A stretch of 27,203 nucleotides of DNA from Gelidibacter sp039916245 (GCF_039916245.1 NZ_JBDSLS010000295.1:1-27203), one strand, 5' to 3'. Counted from the first letter of the stretch, positions 1 through 7,899 are shown. The notes: generated by a model not told the origin, from the letters alone. Numbers and translations: made by a program.

Positions 1-563
1 ACTTTATCTCCTTTTTTCCAATCTAATGGCATGGCTACTTTATGCTCGTCTGAAATTTGCATGGCTTCAAGAACACGTAAGATTTCATTCATATTACGAC
101 CCACATTTAATGGATAGTACATGATCAATCTGATTTTTTTACTTGGATCTATAAAAAAGACGGCACGAACCGCAGCGGTTTCACTTTCATTAGGTTGTAA
201 CATCCCGTAAAGCTTCGCTACGTTCATATCGATATCGGCAATGATTGGAAAGTCGAAGTAAACCCCTGTGTTTTCTCTTACATTTTGAACCCAGCCTAAA
301 TGGGCGTGGATACTGTCAATACTTAATCCTAAAAGTTCAGTATTTAAAGCGTCAAACTCAGATTTTCTAGAAGCAAATCCACTCAATTCTGTTGTACAAA
401 CTGGCGTGAAATCGGCCGGATGGGAGAACATAACAATCCATTTGTCTTTGGCGAAATCTGAAAGTTTTATTTTCCCTTTTGTGGTAACGGCTTCAAAGTC
501 TGGAGCCATATCGCCGATTCTTGGCATTGAGTTTACTTGCTGTAATTCTAAATTTTTTTCCAT
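1..563 (-). CDS. Peroxiredoxin, 1-Cys (Prx6) type, 3' end outside window
   Basis: This gene runs off the left edge; about 187 N-terminal residues are visible. It is a thiol peroxidase reducing H2O2 and organic peroxides in the cytoplasm. The peroxidatic cysteine is C56 in the motif HPADFTPVCTTE, the form typical of the AhpC/Prx6 branch. Further conserved blocks (LSIDSIHAHLGW, FPIIADIDMNVAKLYGM, RAVFFIDPSKKIR) confirm the family. The start ATG (complement of 561-563) gives a normal N-terminus, MEKNLELQQVNSMPRIGD. No signal peptide is visible. It lies 82 bp downstream of the TSUP permease on the same strand and is probably co-transcribed with it. The C-terminal dimerisation arm is missing only because the window ends. 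The family assignment is secure; the exact subfamily is inferred from the active-site motif. Confidence 0.93.
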   Translation of the reverse strand, partial: MEKNLELQQVNSMPRIGDMAPDFEAVTTKGKIKLSDFAKDKWIVMFSHPADFTPVCTTELSGFASRKSEFDALNTELLGLSIDSIHAHLGWVQNVRENTGVYFDFPIIADIDMNVAKLYGMLQPNESETAAVRAVFFIDPSKKIRLIMYYPLNVGRNMNEILRVLEAMQISDEHKVAMPLDWKKGDK

Positions 564-645
564 AATAATAAATTTTAACAATTAATTTTAATCTTGTATA
601 AATTTAAGAAATACTTGTGGGACATACAGTAGCAAAGTTTACAAA

Positions 646-1458
646 TTACTGTTGTACTATAAATTCCATATAGAAAATGAAGATGGCCATGGCGAAAATA
701 AAATACCCAAAGCCCTTTTTCAGTTTATCACCATCGATAAAACTCCCTAGATAGCTGCCGATAAAAATCCCGACAAAGGAAAGGCCTGTAAAGACCATTA
801 AGAAAGACCAATCAATGCTCATCCTTAAGGCATCTCCCAAAAAGAAGCCAAGCACAGATTTGAAGGCTATAATAATTAAAGAGGTGCCAACAGCCACTTT
901 CATGTCTACATTTGCTAATAATACAAGCGCAGGTATAATTAAAAATCCGCCACCAGCGCCAATCATTCCTGTAATAGCGCCTACCACGAGTCCTTCAATC
1001 AATATCAAAGGATAATTATAGGTCACTTTTTCGTCGGGATGTATAGCCTTCTCTTTTCTTTGTTTGAGCATCGAAAATGCTGCGGGAATCATTAATACCG
1101 CAAAAAAACCGAACATTCCCATACGTCGGGTAAATTCGAAGTCTCCCACGGTAAAGAAAACATGGGGGAGAATCGGTATGACGAAGTAGCGTACCAGTGT
1201 GACTCCGATAATCGAAGGAATCCCAAATACAATGGCAGTCTTCCAATCGACATAGCCTTTCATGTGTTGTTTTATGCCGCCAACCAATGAGCTAGCTCCC
1301 ACAATGAATAAAGAATATGCGGTGGCTGCTTTTTCATCTATGGAGAATAAGTAGGCCAAAACAGGAACGGCCAAAATGGAGCCGCCGCCACCAATGAGCC
1401 CTAATGAGATGCCAATTGCCAAGGCACTTATATATCCGAAGACTTCTAGTAATTCCAT
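646..1458 (-). CDS. TSUP (TauE/SafE) family sulfite/sulfonate permease
   Basis: A 270-residue polytopic inner-membrane protein with about eight hydrophobic segments. The two halves carry matching glycine-rich signatures, GLIGGGGSILAVP (residues 20-32) and GMIGAGGGFLIIPA (164-177). This is the internal duplication of the TauE/SafE fold. Family members move sulfite, sulfoacetate or other small sulfur anions; in Staphylococcus aureus a TauE protein is encoded in the cst sulfide-detoxification operon. A CstB-like enzyme lies at 8779-10110 in this window, so export of sulfite made from persulfides is a reasonable inference, not shown. The ATG at 1456-1458 sits 17 nt after a TATTTTTG -7 box, which has a GTAACnnnnGTTAC dyad 22 bp upstream. 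The gene is therefore probably regulated together with the DoxX and rhodanese operons. Downstream is the peroxiredoxin gene. The substrate cannot be read from sequence. Confidence 0.9.
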   Translation of the reverse strand: MELLEVFGYISALAIGISLGLIGGGGSILAVPVLAYLFSIDEKAATAYSLFIVGASSLVGGIKQHMKGYVDWKTAIVFGIPSIIGVTLVRYFVIPILPHVFFTVGDFEFTRRMGMFGFFAVLMIPAAFSMLKQRKEKAIHPDEKVTYNYPLILIEGLVVGAITGMIGAGGGFLIIPALVLLANVDMKVAVGTSLIIIAFKSVLGFFLGDALRMSIDWSFLMVFTGLSFVGIFIGSYLGSFIDGDKLKKGFGYFIFAMAIFIFYMEFIVQQ

Positions 1459-1475
1459 ACGCTTGTGTTATGGGC

Positions 1476-1519
1476 CAAAAATAGGGTGCTTAAATGTTAT
1501 TTGCGGTAACATTGGTTAC
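1476..1519 (-). promoter_or_regulatory. Crp/Fnr-like dyad plus -7 box of the TSUP permease
   Basis: The perfect dyad GTAAC-ATTG-GTTAC occupies 1506-1519. On the minus strand, 22 bp downstream of it, is TATTTTTG (complement of 1476-1483), a full match to the Bacteroidota -7 element TAnnTTTG. If that box is centred at -7, the dyad is centred near -41, the position of a class II Crp/Fnr activator site. No good -33 TTTG is seen, as expected of an activator-dependent promoter. The gene start is 17 nt beyond the -7 box. Near-identical arrangements occur at 4085-4127 and 13377-13420. Confidence 0.65.
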
Positions 1520-1940
1520 AAATCACCCATATTCATAATCCCTTTCCAATTGTTTCCATGTATTATGAGTTAAACGGTCAAGACAAGCTAATATTAAGAA
1601 GTCGACTTTTGTAGAACCTATGTATAGGTTTGCATTGGAGATTTAGCTTAGGAGGAAAGGATGTACTTTTGTGGTTGTGAGGTGTTTGAATACGTTTGTG
1701 TCTATTATTATAGGTGTCAAAGATGTTATGTGATGGATAAAAAATAGAGCATTTTTAAATTTGTATTTCAAAATTACCGTACATTATTTCATTTTGAGTT
1801 GTATTTTTGGCAAATCATTTACCAAAATCCCGTACGATAGCTAACAAAAAACCTTGAGTTCGAGTTTTTAATTCTGAAATAACACTTTAATGTTGATTTA
1901 TCGCTTTGTTTCGGACTAATATTTTATTTGCCTATATAAC
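1520..1940. other. Intergenic region between divergent TSUP and antiporter genes
   Basis: This stretch has no credible gene. It holds a direct repeat, CAAAATTACCGTAC (1769-1782) and CAAAATCCCGTAC (1823-1835). A TATTTTTG match to the -7 consensus lies at 1802-1809, between the repeat copies, 131 nt before the antiporter start and without a clear -33 TTTG. TTTTGG/CCAAAA arms around 1805-1828 form a weak inverted repeat. Transcription of the antiporter must start in this interval or close to its ATG, but no promoter can be assigned firmly. Confidence 0.5.
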
Positions 1941-3965
1941 ATGGACGCTATAATAAATTTACTTAGAGAACAATTCCAATTACCGCTTCAAAATCCTGTA
2001 TTGATCTTTTCATTGATACTCTTTATTATTTTGTTGGCGCCCGTATTATTGCAGAGAATAAGAATTCCCGGAATTATTGGATTGATTATATCGGGAATTA
2101 TCATTGGCCCCGCAGGTTTAAATATTTTGGAAAAAAGCCTTTTTGTTGACGTTTTTTCCACAATCGGTTTGCTTTACATCATGTTTATCGCCGGGTTGGA
2201 GTTAGATTTAAACGAATTCAAGGTCACTCGAAATAAGAGCTTGTTATTTGGTTTACTTACGTTTTCAATACCTCTTGCCGTTGGATTCCCCGTATGTCGG
2301 TATTTGTTAGGATTCGATTTTAATGCAAGTTTATTGACCTCAAGCATGTTTGCCACGCATACTTTAGTAACTTATCCTATAGTGAGCAAGTTGGGTCTAA
2401 CAAAAAACGTGGCGGTTGCCATAACGGTAGGCGGAACGATTTTAACAGATACTGCCGTTCTTATTATGCTGGCCGTTATTTTAGGGTCTCACGATGGCGG
2501 ACTCACCCAGGAATTTTGGATTCGTTTAGGAATCTCCTTAGTATTGTTTTCGGCGTTTATGTTTTTGGTCATTCCACGAATTGCAAAATGGTTTTTTAGA
2601 AAACTGGAGAGTGAAAAGCATTCGCATTATATCTTTGTGTTATCGGTAGTTTTCTTTTCCGCGTTTTTAGCTGAAATCGCAGGATTGGAGGCTATTATTG
2701 GCGCCTTCGTTGCCGGATTGGCACTTAATAAGTTGATCCCACATTCATCAGCCTTAATGAACCGTATTGAGTTTATTGGAAACTCGTTGTTTATTCCATT
2801 TTTCCTTATCAGTGTTGGGATGATAGTGGATATTAGTGTAATTATGAGTGGCCCAATGGCACTGATTATTGCAGGAACCTTAACGGTTGTCGCAATTTTC
2901 GGAAAATGGTTGGCAGCATTTTTGACCCAAATCATTTTTAGATTTTCAAAAGGCCAACGTAAATTGATTTTCGGATTGAGCAGTGCGCATGCCGCTGCCA
3001 CATTAGCTGTTATTTTAGTAGGATATAAAGCAGGAATTCTAGATTCTAATATTTTAAACGGCACTGTGGTCTTGATTCTTGTGACCTGTATTATAGCATC
3101 ATTTGCCACCGAAAGTGCAGTTAAGGATATCATTCGGAATTCTGATGAAGATGAGAATTTGAGTTTAGGTTCAGGCCCGGACCGAGAATCCATTCTTATT
3201 CCCATTGCAAACTTGATCAATATTGACAAAGTTTTAGATTTTGCAGTTTTAATAAAGGATAAAAAATCGAGCAATCCACTTTCTATATTGACGGTAGTTC
3301 CAAATACCGATGCAGCCGAAAAAACAATTATTAAGGCGAAACAAGGTCTAGAAAGGTTTATTAAGGAAACCACAGCCTCTGATACTCAAGCCAAAATAAT
3401 CGCGACTATTGATCATAACCCAGCGAGTGGCATATCAAGGACCGCGAAGGAAATCATGGCTGATATTATTTTATTGGGTTGGCCTCAAAAAACAGGATTC
3501 TTGGATAAATTGATTGGGGATAAAATGGAAAGTATCCTTGAAAACACCGATAAAACACTCTTTATATGTGACTTTCAAATGCCATTGGTAAATCACAAAA
3601 GATTATTTGTGATTGCACCTCCAAACGCAGAATTTGAAGAAGGTTTTGCGCATTGGGTTAATAAAATCGCCAAATTATCTGTAGAGTTATCCTTGCCAAT
3701 CACTCTGAATTGTACAGAAGAAACCCATACTGCAATATTGAACTTTGCGAAGGAAAATAAAGTAACCTTAAGTTTGAATTATCAACAGTTCAGTGCATGG
3801 GAAGATTTTCTGATTCTTACTAGGGAAATTTTAGATACCGATTTGATCGTCTTGGTGTCAGCGCGTAGAGGTTATACGTCGCATTTTGGCCAGTTAGATA
3901 GACTTCCAGCAAAAATGGAAAAACACTTTCCAAAGGTGAGTAAAATAGTCATTTATCCACAATAG
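1941..3965 (+). CDS. CPA2 family cation:proton antiporter with C-terminal Usp-like region
   Basis: A 674-residue inner-membrane antiporter. Residues ~15-395 are a chain of about 12 hydrophobic segments typical of the Na+/H+ exchanger (KefB/NapA-like CPA2) fold. Characteristic stretches are PGIIGLIISGIIIGPAGLN near residue 45, GTILTDTAVLIML near 165-177 and GAFVAGLALN near 254. After a polar linker (~395-415), residues ~415-674 are soluble and resemble two universal-stress-protein-like modules, with ADIILLGWP in the first and a more diverged second one. Family members exchange Na+ or K+ for H+; the cytoplasmic Usp region probably senses a nucleotide or stress signal. No KTN/TrkA-N nucleotide-binding domain is seen, which argues against a KefC-type K+ efflux system. 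The gene appears monocistronic, followed by a strong terminator at 4025-4063. Ion specificity is not predictable here. Confidence 0.9.
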   Translation: MDAIINLLREQFQLPLQNPVLIFSLILFIILLAPVLLQRIRIPGIIGLIISGIIIGPAGLNILEKSLFVDVFSTIGLLYIMFIAGLELDLNEFKVTRNKSLLFGLLTFSIPLAVGFPVCRYLLGFDFNASLLTSSMFATHTLVTYPIVSKLGLTKNVAVAITVGGTILTDTAVLIMLAVILGSHDGGLTQEFWIRLGISLVLFSAFMFLVIPRIAKWFFRKLESEKHSHYIFVLSVVFFSAFLAEIAGLEAIIGAFVAGLALNKLIPHSSALMNRIEFIGNSLFIPFFLISVGMIVDISVIMSGPMALIIAGTLTVVAIFGKWLAAFLTQIIFRFSKGQRKLIFGLSSAHAAATLAVILVGYKAGILDSNILNGTVVLILVTCIIASFATESAVKDIIRNSDEDENLSLGSGPDRESILIPIANLINIDKVLDFAVLIKDKKSSNPLSILTVVPNTDAAEKTIIKAKQGLERFIKETTASDTQAKIIATIDHNPASGISRTAKEIMADIILLGWPQKTGFLDKLIGDKMESILENTDKTLFICDFQMPLVNHKRLFVIAPPNAEFEEGFAHWVNKIAKLSVELSLPITLNCTEETHTAILNFAKENKVTLSLNYQQFSAWEDFLILTREILDTDLIVLVSARRGYTSHFGQLDRLPAKMEKHFPKVSKIVIYPQ

Positions 3966-4024
3966 AGCCGATTAATAATTGTTACAAAACAACGCTATTA
4001 ATTGGTTAACAGTTAAAAGTAAAG

Positions 4025-4063
4025 AGATTCTGTCGCCTCAAAAGGATAGAATCTTTTTTATTT
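4025..4063 (+). terminator. Rho-independent terminator of the antiporter gene
   Basis: The arms AGATTCTGTC (4025-4034) and GATAGAATCT (4045-4054) form a 10-bp stem with one G-U pair and a 10-nt loop. The stem is followed by TTTTTTATTT. It lies 60 nt after the antiporter stop codon and isolates that gene from the operon starting at 4134. Confidence 0.85.
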
Positions 4064-4084
4064 GGCACTATTTAACTCAGCTAG

Positions 4085-4127
4085 GTAACAAAGGTTACAT
4101 ATAAAGCCTATCCTTTTCTTATGTTTG
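4085..4127 (+). promoter_or_regulatory. Crp/Fnr-like dyad plus -7 box of the DoxX/DsrE/SoxB-like operon
   Basis: The perfect dyad GTAAC-AAAG-GTTAC is at 4085-4098, followed after 21 bp by TATGTTTG at 4120-4127, a full TAnnTTTG match. The layout duplicates those at 1476-1519 and 13377-13420. The -7 box ends only 6 nt before the TTG proposed as the start of the first gene, so the transcript would be leaderless or nearly so. Confidence 0.65.
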
Positions 4128-4133
4128 TGCTAA

Positions 4134-4496
4134 TTGAAAACTAAAACTTACATAGCGGTGGTGTTGACATGCATATTTTTGGCAAAATTTGTTGCCGTAG
4201 ATGCGTATGGCCTGAATATTATTTTTAGCGGAAGTGACATCACTTTTGTAAATCCGCATTGTGAGAAAAAGAATTCGATTAAAAAAACGAATGATACTTC
4301 TAGTTTTTCACAACAAGATCACATCGAAACGCAAATGATAACGTTAGATGGGAATTGTTCGTCTAAGTTTCAATTTGAGTTATTTGCATGGGATGCGCAT
4401 TTTTCAAATCCCATTTCAGTTTCAGATAATCATTTCACATCAAGATTAAGTTTCCGCTACCTAGATAGCGTGTCGCCACCACCTCGGCTGGCCTAA
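4134..4496 (+). CDS. Small secreted protein of unknown function, first gene of sulfur-type operon
   Basis: I do not recognise a firm family for this 120-residue protein. The N-terminus is a clear Sec signal peptide: a KTKT basic start, hydrophobic residues to about 22 and a VDA-like cleavage region. The mature part is polar and contains HCEKK near residues 42-46 and a single further cysteine in DGNCSS. It ends in the proline-rich tail SVSPPPRLA, which resembles the tails of small periplasmic proteins encoded beside metal-efflux systems in Bacteroidota (resemblance only). The start is TTG at 4134: a TAA stop lies in frame directly upstream, and no in-frame ATG exists before the hydrophobic core. 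The gene is 128 bp upstream of doxX and immediately downstream of a dyad-controlled promoter, so it probably leads the operon. It could also be a stand-alone leader. Confidence 0.6.
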   Translation: MKTKTYIAVVLTCIFLAKFVAVDAYGLNIIFSGSDITFVNPHCEKKNSIKKTNDTSSFSQQDHIETQMITLDGNCSSKFQFELFAWDAHFSNPISVSDNHFTSRLSFRYLDSVSPPPRLA

Positions 4497-4544
4497 TTCC
4501 ATTTTTCTTAAAAAATTAAAGTTGGTATTCACGTAGTAGTTCTG

Positions 4545-4560
4545 TTTTTCTGCAGAAAAA
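4545..4560. repeat. Perfect 16-bp palindrome between first gene and doxX
   Basis: The sequence TTTTTCTGCAGAAAAA is perfectly self-complementary. It lies in the 128-bp gap between the small secreted protein gene and the DoxX gene. It has no loop and no following T-tract, so it is a poor terminator. An operator or an RNA-processing site is possible, but nothing in the sequence decides between these. Confidence 0.4.
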
Positions 4561-4624
4561 GAGCAGGATAAACTATTACGGAAAGTAACCAATCCATATC
4601 AACAACTCTTTATTTCATTTTATA

Positions 4625-5032
4625 ATGACGACAAAAGTTTCAATCAGTCGCCGTTCCATTCAGCTATTGCGCATTGCGGTAAGCGGCATTTTTTTAGTTG
4701 CTGGCCTGAACCATTTGCTTGAAGTTGAAAAAACAGCGCAACGCATAGAGCATGGCAACTTCAAGGCCTTTACTCATTTTTTTGGAGATCCGCAATGGCT
4801 GATCATTCTCTCAGGGATTGCCATGTTGGTCGCAGGGTTTTCATTTCTTATGGGCTATAAAACCAAATGGGCGGCAATGCTATTGATGGCGGTTTTAATT
4901 CCCATCACTTTAACGGTTCAGGTCGGTCAAATGGCCACACTTGGACCTCTATTTAAAAACATTGCAATTTTTGGCGGACTTCTTTTTTTTATACTGAACG
5001 ACACCGATAACCTTCTAAATAAATCAAAATGA
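4625..5032 (+). CDS. DoxX family membrane protein
   Basis: A 135-residue integral membrane protein with four predicted transmembrane segments (~14-30, 58-76, 83-101, 107-124). It has the DoxX-family pattern LRIAVSGIFLVAGLNHL near the N-terminus, a polar loop, then WLIILSGIAMLVAG. DoxX was first described as a subunit of the archaeal thiosulfate:quinone oxidoreductase, and family members recur in thiosulfate and redox-stress operons. A role in moving electrons from sulfur compounds or thiols into the quinone pool fits the neighbouring DsrE-like, SoxB-like and TlpA genes, but is inference. Its TGA stop overlaps an ATG at 5029 (ATGA), showing tight coupling to the DsrE-like gene. The DoxX superfamily is broad and the precise reaction is unknown. 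Confidence 0.85.
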   Translation: MTTKVSISRRSIQLLRIAVSGIFLVAGLNHLLEVEKTAQRIEHGNFKAFTHFFGDPQWLIILSGIAMLVAGFSFLMGYKTKWAAMLLMAVLIPITLTVQVGQMATLGPLFKNIAIFGGLLFFILNDTDNLLNKSK

Positions 5033-5452
5033 AAACATATATATTCAGTTCAATCTTTTTTAATGTTTAGCCTATTTACCACTGCTGATATACAAGCGCA
5101 GCAAATGGATAGCAACAAAAATAACTATGTGGTGCTCACCACCAAAGTACCGCAATTACAACCTATAATCTTCACTGCTGAAGCTTTAAAAGCCGAAGAA
5201 GGCGATGCGTTTGGTGACTTTCAAGTCATTATTTGTGGGAAGGATATTGGCGAGATTACCGAAGCTGAAAAAATGGATCAATTCATTGAAAAAGCTGAAA
5301 AATCTGGCGTACAATTAATTGCTTGTGGTTTTTCGCTCCATAAATTCAAAGTAGATAAATCAAAAATTCCTAGTAAAATGACGATTGTAGAAAACGGAAT
5401 TCTGTACAATTTTCAACTTCAAAAAAAGGGATATAAAAGCTTAAGTCTGTAA
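5029..5452 (+). pseudogene. DsrE-like periplasmic protein gene with apparent 1-nt frameshift in its signal peptide
   Basis: The body, in frame from an ATG at 5063 (129 residues), is a DsrE/YchN-like fold involved in sulfur transfer or reduction. It has a central IICGKDIGE and the family-typical end segment VQLIACGFSL, with cysteines at residues 58 and 88 counted from 5063. That start yields only a stub before the AQ cleavage-like site. The ATG at 5029, overlapping the DoxX stop as ATGA, encodes MKTYIFSSIF and then stops at 5068-5070. Removing one T from the six-T run at 5056-5061 joins the two frames into a complete Sec signal peptide of about 24 residues ending in DIQAQ. The ancestral gene was therefore probably 5029-5452 and secreted. 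The shift may be a real mutation, slippage-prone phase variation or a sequencing error. If genuine, only a possibly cytoplasmic 5063-5452 product remains. The stop overlaps the next gene as TAATG. Confidence 0.75.
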
Positions 5453-7116
5453 TGATGAAGAATTTTAAAACAACTATTTTGGTGGCAATTGGCCTCTTGG
5501 GAATATTTGCTATATCGGCTTCCTGTAAGTCAGAAAAAACGAATGCTGCTGCAGACGCTAATGCAACTTCGAAGGATACCATCAGTATTACTATCCTTCA
5601 AACAGCCGATATTCACGGACAATTGGATTCACATCCCGAACTGTTTTGGGAAAATGGAGAAATCGCCTTTAAAGAGCGTGGTGGATTGGCGCACATCAAA
5701 ACTATTTTTGATCAAGAGCGTGAAAAGAATCCTGGACGAACACTCATTGTTGATGGTGGCGACTTGATTCAAGGAAGTGGCTATGCTGCGTTGTCAGATG
5801 GTAAAGTCATGTCGAACATCATCAAAAACATGGGCTATGATGTGATTATTCCAGGGAACTGGGAAGTCGTTTATGGAAAAGCTATCATGATGGAAGTGAT
5901 GCAGAATTTTGACACCGAAATTATCGTCCAAAACATGTATCATGATGTAGATAACGAACCTTTGTTTCCGGCCTATACGATTAAGGAAATTGGCGGCATC
6001 CGATTGGCTTTTATAGGCATCAACGATCCGGATGTGCCCATCAGACAGAACCCGATTTTTAGTGAAGGCATTGCTTTTACTGGATTGGATAATAGTGTGA
6101 AGCAATTGGTTGATGATGTCAAATTTAAGGAAAAAGCTGATGTTATTTTCTTGTTGACGCATATCGGAATTTTTAAACAGGTCGAACTTGCCAACAGTCC
6201 GATTGCTGAGCATGCCGATTACGTTTTGGGTAATGATACACATGAACGTGTTCGTGAAATGATTCAAGGTAAATATGCAAAGGTTACTGAACCCGGTGCC
6301 TTTGGATCTTTCGTGGGGAAATTAACGCTTCATTTTGTCGATGGTAAATTGGTGGGCGATGATTACGAATTAATTGACGTTGATCCCGAAGTTTTTCCTG
6401 CTGATGAAAAAATTCGGGCATTAGTAGATCAGGAAAAAGCACCCTATAAAGACCATTTGGAAACTATTGTTGGTTATACAAATACGCCGATCTATCGTTA
6501 TTTGACCGTTGAAAATCCTATGGATAATTTATTTACGGATGCGGCACGTTGGAAAACAGGCGCGGATATTGCGATTTCAAACGGCTTCCGATTTGGAAAT
6601 CCTATTGTGCCAAAAGATGGAAAGCCAGCACCAATTACCCGCGCCAACCTTTGGAATTTATTGCCCGTCAACGAAAATGTCAAAACGGGAAAAGCAACCG
6701 GAAAACAAATCAAGGACTGGTTAGAAAAGGAAATGCACAACGCCTTCGCTCAAAATCCAGCCGAACGTTTTGGAGGTTGGCTGGTTCGATTCTCAGGAAT
6801 GGAGGTCGATTTTAAAAGCCAGAATGAGAAAGGACAACGTATTTCGAAAATTACAGTAAAAGGCGAGGAAATGCAGGACGACCAATATTACACGATTTCT
6901 GCGTGCGTGCGTCCTGGCGATCCCATTGATAATTTATGTAGAATGTCAAATGTAAAAGATGTTAAAGAAATGGATTATACCATCCACGAGGCGATAGAAG
7001 AATATCTCGCTAAACACTCGCCGGTTTCGCCAAAAATAGATGGCCGCGCGTATTGTGATTATTTAGGGATCTATTCATTTTCGACAGTACCAGGAACTAA
7101 TTATGAATTTCAATAA
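5452..7116 (+). CDS. 5'-nucleotidase/SoxB-like metallophosphoesterase lipoprotein
   Basis: A 554-residue two-domain protein of the 5'-nucleotidase/UshA superfamily, which includes SoxB, the sulfate thiohydrolase of the Sox pathway. An N-terminal lipoprotein signal ends in AISASC (Cys at 25), so it is anchored in the envelope. The metallophosphoesterase domain (~45-290) shows TADIHGQLD (D53, H55), VDGGDLIQGSG (D104), GNWEVVYG (N136), THIG (H237) and GNDTH (H264). The C-terminal 5'-nucleotidase domain (~330-554) shows NLFTDAARW, ISNGFRFG and NLLPVNENV. The usual catalytic His of GNHE is Trp (GNWE), which I recall as a SoxB-like trait; an alignment would settle it. The operon (DoxX, DsrE-like, TlpA) favours a sulfur role over nucleotide scavenging. 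It overlaps the preceding stop (TAATG); a second ATG at 5455 is an equally good start. Confidence 0.8.
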   Translation: MMKNFKTTILVAIGLLGIFAISASCKSEKTNAAADANATSKDTISITILQTADIHGQLDSHPELFWENGEIAFKERGGLAHIKTIFDQEREKNPGRTLIVDGGDLIQGSGYAALSDGKVMSNIIKNMGYDVIIPGNWEVVYGKAIMMEVMQNFDTEIIVQNMYHDVDNEPLFPAYTIKEIGGIRLAFIGINDPDVPIRQNPIFSEGIAFTGLDNSVKQLVDDVKFKEKADVIFLLTHIGIFKQVELANSPIAEHADYVLGNDTHERVREMIQGKYAKVTEPGAFGSFVGKLTLHFVDGKLVGDDYELIDVDPEVFPADEKIRALVDQEKAPYKDHLETIVGYTNTPIYRYLTVENPMDNLFTDAARWKTGADIAISNGFRFGNPIVPKDGKPAPITRANLWNLLPVNENVKTGKATGKQIKDWLEKEMHNAFAQNPAERFGGWLVRFSGMEVDFKSQNEKGQRISKITVKGEEMQDDQYYTISACVRPGDPIDNLCRMSNVKDVKEMDYTIHEAIEEYLAKHSPVSPKIDGRAYCDYLGIYSFSTVPGTNYEFQ

Positions 7117-7130
7117 AAAATAAAAATAGT

Positions 7131-7757
7131 ATGAAAAAAGATAAAACAGACAAGAGCACGAAAAAAACATGGATCCAATACGGCGTTTTTGCCATCGTCG
7201 CCATTACACTTTACGCCACCGGAATGCACACTGAAGTCATCGGTTTTGCACAACGTGGATTACTCGCTACCGGTTTGATGAATCCTAATGTGAAGGACAT
7301 TACGGAAGCGCGTCATATTGATAATGAAACCGCAGAAATGCCAAGTCCTATCAAAGCAGATTTTAATCTGAAATTAATGGATAGGGATGGAAATGTTACT
7401 TCTTTGGAAGCAATGAAAGGCAAGGTCATTTTCATGAATTTTTGGGCGACTTGGTGTCCGCCGTGTATTGCCGAAATGCCGAGCATCAATAAGTTGCATG
7501 AAGAAATGGGAGGCGAAGTTGCTTTTGTCATGTTATCGCTCGACCAAGACTTTGAATCGGCAAAAGCTTATGACAAACGTAAAGGTTATAATTTGCCTAT
7601 TTATGCGCCGGCCAGTAATATCCCCGCGATGTACAACTCATCTGCAATTCCTACAACTTATGTGATTGATGCGCAAGGAAACTTAGCCTTGACCCATAAA
7701 GGAATGGCTGATTATAACGATTCGAAATTCAAGGATTTTTTGAGGAGTTTAAAATAG
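7131..7757 (+). CDS. Membrane-anchored TlpA/ResA-like thioredoxin
   Basis: A 208-residue protein with one N-terminal membrane anchor (~14-32) and a periplasmic thioredoxin domain (~75-205). The redox motif is WCPPC with C109 and C112, preceded by VIFMNFWAT and followed by IAEMPSIN. The cis-proline region is AIPTTYVID. This is the TlpA/ResA/SoxW type, a reductant of disulfides in the envelope. It starts 14 nt after the SoxB-like gene and is the last gene of the operon. In Sox systems a thioredoxin (SoxW) keeps SoxB- or SoxYZ-type partners reduced, so a similar service here is plausible. Cytochrome c maturation is the other common role of the family, but no Ccm gene is adjacent. Hairpins at 7900-7921 and 7975-8018 probably end the transcript. 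Confidence 0.9.
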   Translation: MKKDKTDKSTKKTWIQYGVFAIVAITLYATGMHTEVIGFAQRGLLATGLMNPNVKDITEARHIDNETAEMPSPIKADFNLKLMDRDGNVTSLEAMKGKVIFMNFWATWCPPCIAEMPSINKLHEEMGGEVAFVMLSLDQDFESAKAYDKRKGYNLPIYAPASNIPAMYNSSAIPTTYVIDAQGNLALTHKGMADYNDSKFKDFLRSLK

Positions 7758-7899
7758 ATTTGTAGGTTTCGAATTAAGTTGAAATTGTGCTTTAGTGTAT
7801 TTCACTTTAGCTTCTAAAAATTTTTGACACGAATTTTCAAAAATTTACTTGATCTCTAAAAATACAGCCTAAAGGATTTACTATAAATTTCACGAATTC

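Noticed and set aside
2627..3373. Long open frame antisense to the antiporter (248 codons)
   Set aside because: It lies wholly inside a clear CPA2 coding region, and its translation has no recognisable motif; it is a shadow frame.
5794..6267. Open frame antisense to the SoxB-like gene (157 codons)
   Set aside because: The sense strand encodes conserved metallophosphoesterase motifs here; the antisense product resembles nothing.
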